Shown: piece by piece, positions 7,841 through 15,472 of the stretch
How the letters are laid out: each line of letters starts with the position of its first letter
Numbering within the stretch: the stretch's first letter is position 1
Assembly (NCBI RefSeq): GCF_003045775.1
Contig: NZ_PXNS01000013.1
Span: forward strand, 124,001 to 188,000
Source of the DNA: Halomonas litopenaei
Lineage (GTDB): Bacteria; Pseudomonadota; Gammaproteobacteria; Pseudomonadales; Halomonadaceae
Direction: 5' to 3'
Length of the DNA: 64,000 nt
Made by a program: the position numbers and the translations under genes
Notes under the pieces: generated by a model
What the model saw: only the letters and a program-made list of their open reading frames with translations
The model's database searches: none
Told to the model about the DNA's origin: nothing

Positions 7841-9605
7841 GGCGTGCCTCCAGCCGGACCCTGCCGCCGGCGTGGCGACCCTTCGGCGAGTCGAACGAGA
7901 AAGCGATGCCATCGGTACGACGCTTGAGCGTCAACGTCAGGCGCTGGCCGGGACGCAGAACCTTCTGGAACTTCAGCCGGTCGACGCCGCGAAAGGCGCA
8001 AAGCGCCGGATACCGCTCACGCGCGTGGTGGATGGCCCACTGCACCAGCACTACCCCGGGAACCAGCGCGAAGCCCTCGAAGTGGCCTTCCAGATAGCGC
8101 AGACGCTCGGGTACCTCGAGGGTGATGCGCTGCTCGTCGTCGACGTCCACCGCGCCCAGCCAGCGCGGCAGACGATCGTCGTCGAGGTCATCGAAGAAGC
8201 GACGCAGGGTAGCGTGATCGTGCTTGCCCTGGGGATTGAGTGGAAGCGACTCGACGAAGCGCCAGTAGCGCGGAATCGCCGACGGCTCGTGTTCGCTGGC
8301 GAGGTGCTCGCGCAGGGTCGAGATCAGCCGTTTTCTGGCCTCGTGCTGCTGGGGTAGCGCATCGCCGGCCACGGCCAGCACCACGCCGAGCCTTCCGTCG
8401 CGCAAGTCGAGATCCACGCAGCGGGCGTCTTGGACAACCTCGTGCTGGCACAGACGTTGTTCCAGCGCCGTCAGCGAAACACGCTTGCCGCCGATCTTGG
8501 CCAGTCGGTCGCGGCGCCCCAGCAGTCGAAAGCCCTCGCCCTGGCGCTCGACCCGGTCGGCCTGGTCCCACCACTGCTCCGGCCGGGCCAGGAAGGGCGA
8601 GCGTAACTTCAGAGCGCTGTCATTCAGGTCCAGTTCGACCCCGGGGAACGGGGTCCAGAGATCACCGCTCGACTGCCGACGATGGGCGATGCCGCCGGTC
8701 TCGGTGCTGCCGTAGATCTCGATCACCGGGCTATCGAGCAGACGCTCGCAGCGTATGGCGTCGTCCCTGGACAGCGGCGCTCCGGAGCACAGTACCCGGG
8801 CAATGCGCTGGTGGTGCAGGGCCAGGTGCTGCGGCAGCCGCGACAGTTGCGCGGGGCTCGCGACCAGGCAGGCGTCCAGCCCGACCGAGGTTGCCTCGCT
8901 GACCCGTTGGGCCATCACCTCGGGGAAGCGGCTGTCGTCGCCACAGAAGGGGGCGCCGTGACACAGCGGTGCCAGAATACCGGCGAGCAGGCCGTAGATA
9001 TGCTGGTGACTGACCTGACAGACCACGGCTGTCTGTGCCAGCGGCCACAGTGCGGCGTGACGCTCGAGCTCTTCGTCGAGTTGGCGAAAGCACTTGGGCT
9101 CGAGGCTTGGTTGACCGGTGGAACCCGAGGTGCACAGCACCACCGCCTCTTTTTCCGCTGCCTCGCTGTCAGCCGCCACCACCGTCGCACCGGCAGAGTT
9201 CCGATCGGTTTCCCGCTGTGTAGTGGCGAGGGAATCCCGGGCAGACAGATCCTGGGTGTCTTCCGGCGATGGCTCGGCGGGGAGTCGGCCGACGACCAGC
9301 GGCATCAGTCGCGCCAGAGTGGCGGGACGATCATCGCCGGGAAGCAGCGCGCTTTGTCCGCTCTCCCAGAGTGCCAGCAAGGCTGCAGTAAAAGTGATCG
9401 GGTCTGGGTCGAGCAGCAGCCAGCGACCGTGCGGGCGAGGGGCGAGCCAGGCGAGCCAGGCGTCGATTCGCCGGCCAAGATCCCGGGAATGACACCAGCG
9501 GGTGGGCAGGTGCCGAGCGTCCGGCCAGGCCTGGCGCCAGGGGCGATCTGCCATACACAGATAGCCGTCACGGGTTGTCGGGGCGCCGATGATGGGGCGT
9601 GTCAT
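7833..9605 (-). CDS. AMP-dependent aryl-acid ligase fused to a FabZ/FabA-like hotdog dehydratase domain
   Basis: 590-residue two-domain protein. Residues 1-470 are an ANL adenylating enzyme with phosphate loop VVLCTSGSTGQPS (about 155-167), EIYGSTETGG (about 296-305), GRRDRLAKIGGKRV (about 363-376) and a candidate catalytic Lys in NPQGKHDH (Lys461). Residues 490-590 form a hotdog domain with EGHFEGFALVPGVV, where His508 matches the FabZ catalytic His; the residue expected to be the catalytic Glu aligns with Gln522. The ligase presumably activates the aryl starter and loads it on one of the two ACPs. ATG at 9605 makes an ATGA overlap with the upstream COG4648 gene. In other aryl polyene clusters ligase and dehydratase are often separate genes. 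Confidence 0.85.
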   Translation of the reverse strand: MTRPIIGAPTTRDGYLCMADRPWRQAWPDARHLPTRWCHSRDLGRRIDAWLAWLAPRPHGRWLLLDPDPITFTAALLALWESGQSALLPGDDRPATLARLMPLVVGRLPAEPSPEDTQDLSARDSLATTQRETDRNSAGATVVAADSEAAEKEAVVLCTSGSTGQPSLEPKCFRQLDEELERHAALWPLAQTAVVCQVSHQHIYGLLAGILAPLCHGAPFCGDDSRFPEVMAQRVSEATSVGLDACLVASPAQLSRLPQHLALHHQRIARVLCSGAPLSRDDAIRCERLLDSPVIEIYGSTETGGIAHRRQSSGDLWTPFPGVELDLNDSALKLRSPFLARPEQWWDQADRVERQGEGFRLLGRRDRLAKIGGKRVSLTALEQRLCQHEVVQDARCVDLDLRDGRLGVVLAVAGDALPQQHEARKRLISTLREHLASEHEPSAIPRYWRFVESLPLNPQGKHDHATLRRFFDDLDDDRLPRWLGAVDVDDEQRITLEVPERLRYLEGHFEGFALVPGVVLVQWAIHHARERYPALCAFRGVDRLKFQKVLRPGQRLTLTLKRRTDGIAFSFDSPKGRHAGGRVRLEARHD

Positions 9606-10144
9606 GAGGAGGAGCTCCGCAACCGGCGACGGCACAGCCATTCGCCGGTAAACATCAGGGCGATCAGGCCATAGCTGATAACGCCGTTGTACAGGGTCCA
9701 GACGTCCAGGTCCGCAAAGGCCGCCGTCCAGGCAGCGATACCGCCATTGATCAGGAAGAACAGGCACCAGGCCTGGGTGACGCGCCTGGTATAGCGCACC
9801 CCGGCGGGGGGCAGGTCGGGCTCCTTGAGACGCGCCAGGCGTTCGATCACCGGCATGCCTCGCCACAGGCTGGCGGCGAAGGACGCCAGCAGTACCGCAT
9901 TGACGGCCACCGGGTAGCCACGCATGCCAAGCTCGGCATCGACGGCAAGCCCCACCGCCAGCAGCGCCAGAGCGGCAAGGATCGCCAGGCCGCGTGCCTG
10001 GGGCAGGCGCCAGGCGATCAGCCCGCAGCCAATCAGCAGCAGTGGCCAGGGCCCCAGGGTGCCCTGCAGCCACCACACCGACAGCGGCCAGCTCAACGAC
10101 AACGCGGTGGCAAGCACCACGGCGGTAGTGGACAGCGTGCGCAA
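9602..10144 (-). CDS. COG4648-type membrane protein of aryl polyene clusters
   Basis: 180-residue integral membrane protein with about five hydrophobic helices (about 8-28, 34-46, 53-70, 80-95, 125-170) and a short basic C-terminus. It fits the COG4648 family, which regularly sits next to the ACP and ligase genes in aryl polyene operons; its biochemical role is unknown. Eight bases separate its start from the stop of the second ACP gene, and its stop overlaps the ligase start by 4 bases. Confidence 0.72.
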   Translation of the reverse strand: MRTLSTTAVVLATALSLSWPLSVWWLQGTLGPWPLLLIGCGLIAWRLPQARGLAILAALALLAVGLAVDAELGMRGYPVAVNAVLLASFAASLWRGMPVIERLARLKEPDLPPAGVRYTRRVTQAWCLFFLINGGIAAWTAAFADLDVWTLYNGVISYGLIALMFTGEWLCRRRLRSSSS

Positions 10145-10152
10145 GACCGGGC

Positions 10153-10416
10153 TCAGTCGCGCATCAGCTGATCGACGGCGTTGACCACATCATCGATGCT
10201 GCGCACCGACTTGAAGGCCTCGGGATCGATGCGCCGACCGGTGAACTGCTTGAGTTCGACCACCAGATCGACGGCGTCGATGCTGTCGATGTCGAGGTCT
10301 TCGTAAAGACGGGCCTCCGGGGTTACCTCGGCAGGAGAGACTTCGAACAGCTCGACCAGGGTACGTTGCACGTGGCTGAGAATCTGTTCACGGCTGATGG
10401 CGGCTTCAGTTGACAC
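10153..10416 (-). CDS. Acyl carrier protein (second ACP of the operon)
   Basis: 87-residue ACP starting at a GTG (10416) that overlaps the first ACP gene by 11 bases. The phosphopantetheine attachment motif is LDIDSIDAVDLV (Ser45). A longer ATG frame upstream would run through the first ACP gene in another frame and is rejected; the GTG gives the normal ACP length of about 85. It presumably carries the growing aryl polyene chain or its starter. Confidence 0.85.
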   Translation of the reverse strand: MSTEAAISREQILSHVQRTLVELFEVSPAEVTPEARLYEDLDIDSIDAVDLVVELKQFTGRRIDPEAFKSVRSIDDVVNAVDQLMRD

Positions 10417-10675
10417 GGCGTTCCTCCACCAGTGCTTGCAGCGCCGCCAGGCTGGCGAAGTGGCGGCGAGTATCCTCGGCCTCGGCGTCAAGGGTGACGC
10501 CGTAGCGCTTCTGCAGCGCCAGCCCCAGTTCGAGGGCATCGATGGAGTCGAGCCCGAGGCCCTCGCCGAACAGCGGCGCATGGTCGTCGATGTCCTCGGG
10601 GGTGACATCCTCGAGTTCGAGGGTGTCGATGATCATGTGCTTCAAATCAAGCGACAGCGGTACGCTTTGGTTCAT
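10406..10675 (-). CDS. Acyl carrier protein (first ACP of the operon)
   Basis: 89-residue ACP with the 4'-phosphopantetheine motif GLDSIDALEL (Ser44). Its start lies 29 bases inside the end of the PlsC acyltransferase gene and its end overlaps the second ACP. Two tandem divergent ACPs are characteristic of aryl polyene operons, where one is thought to carry the aryl starter and the other the extender; which does which cannot be told from sequence. Confidence 0.87.
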   Translation of the reverse strand: MNQSVPLSLDLKHMIIDTLELEDVTPEDIDDHAPLFGEGLGLDSIDALELGLALQKRYGVTLDAEAEDTRRHFASLAALQALVEERRVN

Positions 10676-11435
10676 GGTGGAGGCGCTCCAGTTCCCTGTT
10701 GAAGTAGTGGCTCAGTTCCCGCGTCAGTTGTCGGGCTTGCTGGCTGGTCGGTTGGTTTGACGCCGGCTCTGGCGGCAGGTCGTCGAGTATGTGCAGGTCC
10801 ATCTGAACCTTGCGCCGGGGGATGTGATACCAGGGCTCACCCTTGGTCAGGGTGGTGGGCGAGCATTTGATCAGCACCGGGGTGATGGCGCTGCCGGTGC
10901 GCAGGGCGATGTTTGCCCCGCCACGGCGAAACTTGATCGGGCGACCGGGCGTGGTGCGCGTGCCCTCGGGAAACAGGATCAACGAATTGCCCCGGGCAAG
11001 GCTGTCCCGCGCGGCCTCGAGCAGTGCCTGGGGATCGCGGTTGGTGATATAGCCGGCGACACCGATCGGCCCGCGGGTGAAGGGGTTGGTGGCGAGCCGG
11101 CCCTTGACGATGCAGTCGGCGTTGGGGGTATAGGCCAGCAGGAACACCACATCGATCAACGACGGATGGTTGGCCAGAATCAAACGGCCGCCACGGGCGA
11201 GTCGCCCACGACCTTCCAGGCGATAGTCGAGTACCCCGAGGCCCTTCATCAGCGCAATGAAGGCGCGAAAGACCCGCTGGATCAGACGCCTGGCCAGGCG
11301 TTGGCGACGCACCGGGTCGCGCATCCCCAGGTGCAGCAGTGGTGCCACCACCAGGCCGATGATCAAGCCGCCAATGCCGAAGGCAGTGAAGGACAGGAAG
11401 GTGCCGATGCCGCGCCGCCACTGGTCCAGCGTCAT
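10647..11435 (-). CDS. PlsC-family 1-acyl-glycerol-3-phosphate acyltransferase-like protein
   Basis: 262-residue acyltransferase with an N-terminal membrane helix (about 10-33), the HX4D motif in LANHPSLIDVV (about 88-98) and the FPEGTRT motif (about 155-161), the two hallmark motifs of PlsC enzymes. ATG at 11435 overlaps the upstream gene stop (ATGA). In this operon it is expected to acylate a lipid or sugar intermediate of the aryl polyene; general phospholipid synthesis is less likely given the context. Confidence 0.84.
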   Translation of the reverse strand: MTLDQWRRGIGTFLSFTAFGIGGLIIGLVVAPLLHLGMRDPVRRQRLARRLIQRVFRAFIALMKGLGVLDYRLEGRGRLARGGRLILANHPSLIDVVFLLAYTPNADCIVKGRLATNPFTRGPIGVAGYITNRDPQALLEAARDSLARGNSLILFPEGTRTTPGRPIKFRRGGANIALRTGSAITPVLIKCSPTTLTKGEPWYHIPRRKVQMDLHILDDLPPEPASNQPTSQQARQLTRELSHYFNRELERLHHEPKRTAVA

Positions 11436-12100
11436 GCTTCCTCCAGGCGCCAGCCCGGGGCGGCGGCGAGACGTGGACTGCAGCCACCAAGCCAGTCGAT
11501 GATGTCGAGCGGCGTCGGTGCCGCCCCGGGCGTGGCGTCCTCGGCTACCAGCGCCCGGCCCTGGGTCAGTGACAGTCGCAGGCCCACCGCGCAGGCGTGC
11601 CCCGGGTGCGGCGTGCAGTCGATATAGTCGCCGGGAAGCGTCCCTTCGCTGAACACAATGACTACCGCTCCATGGCCTTCGGCCAGGTAGCCACGGGCTT
11701 CCCACAGCAAGGCGTTGAACTCGTTGCCGCTGGCGCCGAGCGCCTGTAGCGGGCGGTAGTGATGGTTGGCGATGGCGTGGACGCCCAGGGTGGCGTTGTG
11801 CACCGACATCGAAAACCGAGTAGGCGAGAGCGGTTCCTGATTCGCCAGAGCCTTCAGCATCGACAGAGTAAAGTTGGCGTCGCCGTGGCGGGATGCGTGG
11901 ATCAAGGGACAACGCGCCTCGGGATCGAGCCCTGCAAGAATATCGCAGGTGGCCCGACCGGCATTGTCCAGTCGGCGCCGGAGCATGGCCGGTAGCGAGA
12001 CTCCCGGCTTGTCGGAGGGCAGTAGTCGGGCATCCTTCGTCGCGTTTTCTTCGCGGAGAGGATCCCAACCAAGCCATTCACTTAGGCGTAGTTGTTCCAT
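11432..12100 (-). CDS. Beta-ketoacyl-synthase-like N-terminal-domain protein (no active-site Cys)
   Basis: 222-residue protein matching the N-terminal half-type ketoacyl synthase domain (Ketoacyl-synt_2) seen as the first gene of aryl polyene operons. The region SMSVHNATLGVHAI, where a true ketosynthase would carry its nucleophilic Cys, has Asn-Ala-Thr instead, so it is unlikely to condense by itself and may act as a chain-length-factor-like partner of a full ketosynthase, expected beyond the left edge. It is the first gene of the operon in the window; a palindrome sits 25-37 bases upstream. Confidence 0.78.
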   Translation of the reverse strand: MEQLRLSEWLGWDPLREENATKDARLLPSDKPGVSLPAMLRRRLDNAGRATCDILAGLDPEARCPLIHASRHGDANFTLSMLKALANQEPLSPTRFSMSVHNATLGVHAIANHHYRPLQALGASGNEFNALLWEARGYLAEGHGAVVIVFSEGTLPGDYIDCTPHPGHACAVGLRLSLTQGRALVAEDATPGAAPTPLDIIDWLGGCSPRLAAAPGWRLEEA

Positions 12101-12124
12101 GCTTAAAATCCGCCTGAGCGAAAA

Positions 12125-12137
12125 GGTAAATTTTACC
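12125..12137. promoter_or_regulatory. Candidate operator palindrome upstream of the aryl polyene operon
   Basis: A 13-base inverted repeat, GGTAAA-T-TTTACC, lies 25 bases upstream of the first start codon of the minus-strand operon in an AT-rich patch. Position and symmetry fit a repressor or activator site overlapping the operon promoter. The binding protein is unknown. Confidence 0.35.
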
Positions 12138-12870
12138 GCTAAATCTGCACCTATCCAAGCACGTTAATTATCAGTATTACGTCGAAAAAGGGGTGTTTGG
12201 TCGCGTTTTTTTCTGATTGGCGCACATGTCGATAGGCGCGCGGTGTAAGCAAGGTTGGGCTCGATAAGGCCTTTCAAGGAAAGTTGCTCCGGAAAGTACC
12301 GAGATCAGACACCAAAGCCACATCAAACAGGGCATTAAGATGCGACATATGTGGGACGACATGGTGGCGTGTTTCATTGCTGTCCAGATCACAGCGGTTG
12401 CATGTGGTACAGGAGGCCTCGGTGGAAGTCCGTCGGCGCTGTTGACCACATTCCAGCCTGCGTCCTCGAAGCCTTCGCTGGCGTAGACGCGCACCAGCTC
12501 CGTGATGGTCTTGTCTTCCGGCAGCAGAGCGATCAGTGCCGAAGCGGAAAAATATCAGTATTGGTTGAACAAGTGCAGCTGGCACGCGCCGAGGTTGTGT
12601 CGTAAGACAATGTAATGCAGGTGTGGGAATGTAAATGTCTAACTTTTGTTAATTTTGTGTATAGGGTTTAATTTATTGATATAGAAGAATTATTCTGATA
12701 TTTCGCATGTGGGGTGCCGAGATGGAGGTTTGAGAGTTGTAGATCTCTTGCCTATAAGGGAATGGCTTGTTTGGCGGTGTGACTGGTAGTTGGCGCCGAC
12801 CGGACCGATGACGGCCCACGCCTGGTGGCGTGGAAGGCTCATTTCCCGAGCAAACAACGGAGTGTTTGTC
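12138..12870. other. Intergenic region between aryl polyene operon and katE, with a possible gene relic
   Basis: About 730 bases without a convincing gene. The part from about 12600 to 12700 is AT-rich and probably holds the katE promoter. On the minus strand, 12430-12547 reads as an uninterrupted, protein-like stretch (ending ...LVRVYASEGFEDAGWNVVN) with no plausible start or conserved length, so it is best seen as a fragment of a lost gene; I do not recognise the family. Confidence 0.4.
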
Positions 12871-15021
12871 ATGGCGAAGAATCCGTACACCCAACCGAAT
12901 CGAGACGAGGCTCATGACACTGAGCGTCGTACCGACGCCAACAGCAAGTCCGACAATCTAGAGACCTACCGCAGTGATGCGACCGGGCATGACCTGCGTA
13001 CCAACCAGGGCACCCGGATCGCGGACAACCACAATTCGCTGAAGGCCGGCGAGCGCGGCCCGACGCTGATGGAAGACTTCATCTTCCGCGAGAAGATGAA
13101 TCACTTCGATCACGAGCGCATTCCCGAGCGTATCGTCCATGCCCGCGGTGCGGCGGCCCACGGCTACTTTCAGCCCTATGAGGCGGCGGCAAGGTACTCA
13201 AAGGCGGGACTGTTTCAGGATACCGGCAAGAAGACGCCGGTATTCGTGCGCTTTTCCACCGTGCAGGGCGGGCGCGGCTCCAATGACACCGTGCGCGACG
13301 TGCGCGGCTTCGCCACCAAGTTCTACACCGACGAGGGTAACTGGGACCTGGTGGGCAACAACATGCCGGTGTTCTTCATTCAGGACGCGATGAAGTTTCC
13401 CGACCTCGTGCACGCGGTGAAGCCCGAGCCCCACAACGAGATTCCCCAGGGACAGTCGGCCCACGACACCTTCTGGGACTTCGTCTCGCTGATGCCCGAG
13501 AGCGCCCATATGGTGCTGTGGACCATGTCCGACCGGGCCTTCCCGCGGCACTACCGCTATATGGAAGGCTTCGGCGTCCACACCTTCCGGCTGATCGATC
13601 GACAAGGCAAGGCCCGCTTCGTCAAGTTCCACTGGAAGCCGCTGGCGGGCACCCACTCGCTGATCTGGGACGAGGCCCAGAAGCTGTGGGGTCGTGATCC
13701 GGACTTCAACCGCCGCGAGATGTGGGGCGACATCGAGAATGGCGATGCCCTGGAATGGGAGCTCGGCATTCAGGTGGTCGAGGAAGAAGACGAGCATGCC
13801 TTCGACTTCGATATCCTCGATCCGACCAAGCTGATTCCCGAGGAGCAGGTGCCGGTGACTCCCATCGGCAAGATGGTGCTGGATCGCAACCCGGACAACT
13901 ATTTTGCCGAGACCGAGCAGGTCGCCTTCAACCCCGGCAATGTGATACCCGGCATCGACTTCAGCAACGATCCGCTGCTTCAGGGGCGCCTGTTCTCTTA
14001 TCTGGATACCCAGATGCTGCGCCTGGGTGGCCCGAACTTCCACGAGATTCCGATCAACCAGCCGGTGTGCCCGTTCCACAATCACCAGCGCGATGCTCCG
14101 CACCGTCAGACCATCAACAAGGGCCAGGTTTCCTACGAACCCAACTCGATCGAGGATGGCTGGCCCCGGGAGACCCCGCCGGCGGAAGAAAACGGCGGTT
14201 TCGAGAGCTATCAGGAGCGCATCGATGCCCACAAGGTCAGGGCGCGCAGCGAGTCCTTCGGCGACCACTACTCCCAGGCCAGGTTGTTCTGGCATAGCCA
14301 GAGTGACGTCGAGAAAGAGCACATCATCGCTGCTTACGCCTTCGAGTTGTCCAAGGTCGAGCGTCCGTGGATCCGTGAGCGGGTGATCAAGGAGATCCTG
14401 CCCAATATCGACATGGAGCTCGCGCGCCGAGTAGGCGAGGTGCATGGTGTCAAGCCGCCGGAGCATCCGCCGGCACCCTCGGAAGAGTTGGGCATCACGT
14501 CGCTGGACGCCTCCTCGGCGCTTAGTTTGATGCATCGCGGTCAGCCGGATATTCGCTATCGCAAGGTGGCGATCCTGGCCGCCGACGGGGTCGACGGTGA
14601 CCAGGTGGAAGCGCTGCAGAAGCGCCTGGAAGCCGAGGGGGCCCAGGGGCTCATCATCGCGCCGTCGATGGCGCCGGTGGCGACCGTTCAAGGCGGCACC
14701 CTGACCCCGGATGCCATGCTCAACGGACTGCCGTCGGTGACTCTGGACGCCGTGGCGGTGGCCCCTGGCGATGACAGTGTCAAGGCGCTGGCGGGTTCCG
14801 GCCTGGGGCTTTACTACGTGCAGGAGGCCTACAAGCACCTCAAGCCGATCGCTGCACTCGGCGACGGTGCCAATGTGCTGCAGGCGGCTGGCATCGAGGT
14901 GCCGGAAGACGGCGTGTTCTCGGCACAGACCGTGGACGATCTCTACGCCGATTTCCAGGAGGCGATTCGTGGCCACCGGGTCTGGTCGCGCGACGCCAAG
15001 GCCAACGACATGCCGGCCTGA
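12871..15021 (+). CDS. katE: Catalase HPII (large-subunit, clade 2 monofunctional catalase)
   Basis: 716-residue catalase. RIVHARGAAAHG carries the catalytic His (His90), GNNMPVFFIQDAMKFPD the distal-side Asn region, and RLFSYLDTQMLRLGGPNF the R-x3-Y haem-ligand motif. The protein continues about 150 residues past the catalase core into an alpha/beta domain (KVAILAADGVDGDQV onward) of the DJ-1/glutamine-amidotransferase type that defines large-subunit catalases. It breaks down hydrogen peroxide in the cytoplasm. ATG at 12871 is preferred over an upstream in-frame start because a GGAG ribosome site lies 8 bases before it and it matches the family N-terminus. A strong terminator follows 45 bases after the stop. 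Confidence 0.95.
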   Translation: MAKNPYTQPNRDEAHDTERRTDANSKSDNLETYRSDATGHDLRTNQGTRIADNHNSLKAGERGPTLMEDFIFREKMNHFDHERIPERIVHARGAAAHGYFQPYEAAARYSKAGLFQDTGKKTPVFVRFSTVQGGRGSNDTVRDVRGFATKFYTDEGNWDLVGNNMPVFFIQDAMKFPDLVHAVKPEPHNEIPQGQSAHDTFWDFVSLMPESAHMVLWTMSDRAFPRHYRYMEGFGVHTFRLIDRQGKARFVKFHWKPLAGTHSLIWDEAQKLWGRDPDFNRREMWGDIENGDALEWELGIQVVEEEDEHAFDFDILDPTKLIPEEQVPVTPIGKMVLDRNPDNYFAETEQVAFNPGNVIPGIDFSNDPLLQGRLFSYLDTQMLRLGGPNFHEIPINQPVCPFHNHQRDAPHRQTINKGQVSYEPNSIEDGWPRETPPAEENGGFESYQERIDAHKVRARSESFGDHYSQARLFWHSQSDVEKEHIIAAYAFELSKVERPWIRERVIKEILPNIDMELARRVGEVHGVKPPEHPPAPSEELGITSLDASSALSLMHRGQPDIRYRKVAILAADGVDGDQVEALQKRLEAEGAQGLIIAPSMAPVATVQGGTLTPDAMLNGLPSVTLDAVAVAPGDDSVKALAGSGLGLYYVQEAYKHLKPIAALGDGANVLQAAGIEVPEDGVFSAQTVDDLYADFQEAIRGHRVWSRDAKANDMPA

Positions 15022-15065
15022 GGTCCGGCGATGGCAGACCCCTTTGAACAGGCGGTCAGCACAGC

Positions 15066-15095
15066 AGCCCCCGAGGAGACTCGGGGGCTTTTTTT
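15066..15095 (+). terminator. Rho-independent terminator of katE
   Basis: Perfect 10-base-pair stem AGCCCCCGAG / CTCGGGGGCT with a GAGA tetraloop, followed by a run of seven T. Confidence 0.93.
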
Positions 15096-15099
15096 GGGT

Positions 15100-15186
15100 T
15101 CATCGCACTTTGCCGGGAAATGCGGCACGGATCTTCAGGAAGAAGTACGCCGTGTCGCGGTATCCATAGGCCATCCGCCGATCGGA
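15100..15186 (-). pseudogene. C-terminal relic of an IS transposase
   Basis: Reading leftward and ending at a TGA at 15100-15102, about 28 codons encode RRMAYGYRDTAYFFLKIRAAF plus a short tail. This resembles the conserved C-terminus of ISL3-like transposases. Upstream of it the similarity stops abruptly near 15186, and the plus strand beyond that carries a different protein-like fragment, so only the 3' end of the transposase survives. The element family is a tentative call. Confidence 0.5.
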
Positions 15187-15370
15187 CCTGATCCACGGCT
15201 TGCTGTTGGGGCTATTGGCCGGTCTTACCCATGCCCTGTATTCGTGGACGGCACGCCGCCTCATGCAGCGGGGCATCGCTCCCCGGGCCGCCATGAGGGC
15301 CACCTTTGACCACCTTTGGGTTGGGTGGCCTGATCTGAAGCCTGTCCTCATGGTCGCCGAGGCCTTATGA
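15170..15370 (+). pseudogene. Unrecognised protein-coding fragment upstream of the Fic gene
   Basis: Between a TAG at 15167 and a TGA at 15368 the plus strand reads about 65 codons with a hydrophobic start (LIHGLLLGLLAGLTHALYSW) and a polar tail ending WPDLKPVLMVAEAL. There is no good start codon or ribosome site, and it abuts the transposase relic, so it looks like the end of a gene cut by an insertion. Family not recognised; could also be chance. Confidence 0.3.
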
Positions 15371-15388
15371 CTCCCAGACTTGCCAGCT

Positions 15389-15449
15389 GAGCCGAAACCA
15401 ATCACTATTCGGCTCACAATGTGAGTCGAATGCCGTTGTCATTCGGCTC
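15389..15449. promoter_or_regulatory. Operator-like repeat array upstream of fic
   Basis: Four copies of the octamer TTCGGCTC or its complement occur in 60 bases just before the Fic gene: gagccgaa at 15389, attcggctc at 15407, gagtcgaat at 15423 (one change) and attcggctc at 15441. The middle two form a 25-base palindrome (15407-15431, ATTCGGCTCACA-A-TGTGAGTCGAAT, one mismatch). The arrangement suggests a repressor site, plausibly bound by the winged helix of the Fic protein itself. Confidence 0.55.
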
Positions 15450-15472
15450 CTCCGCCTTCTTGGAGGCCTGGC

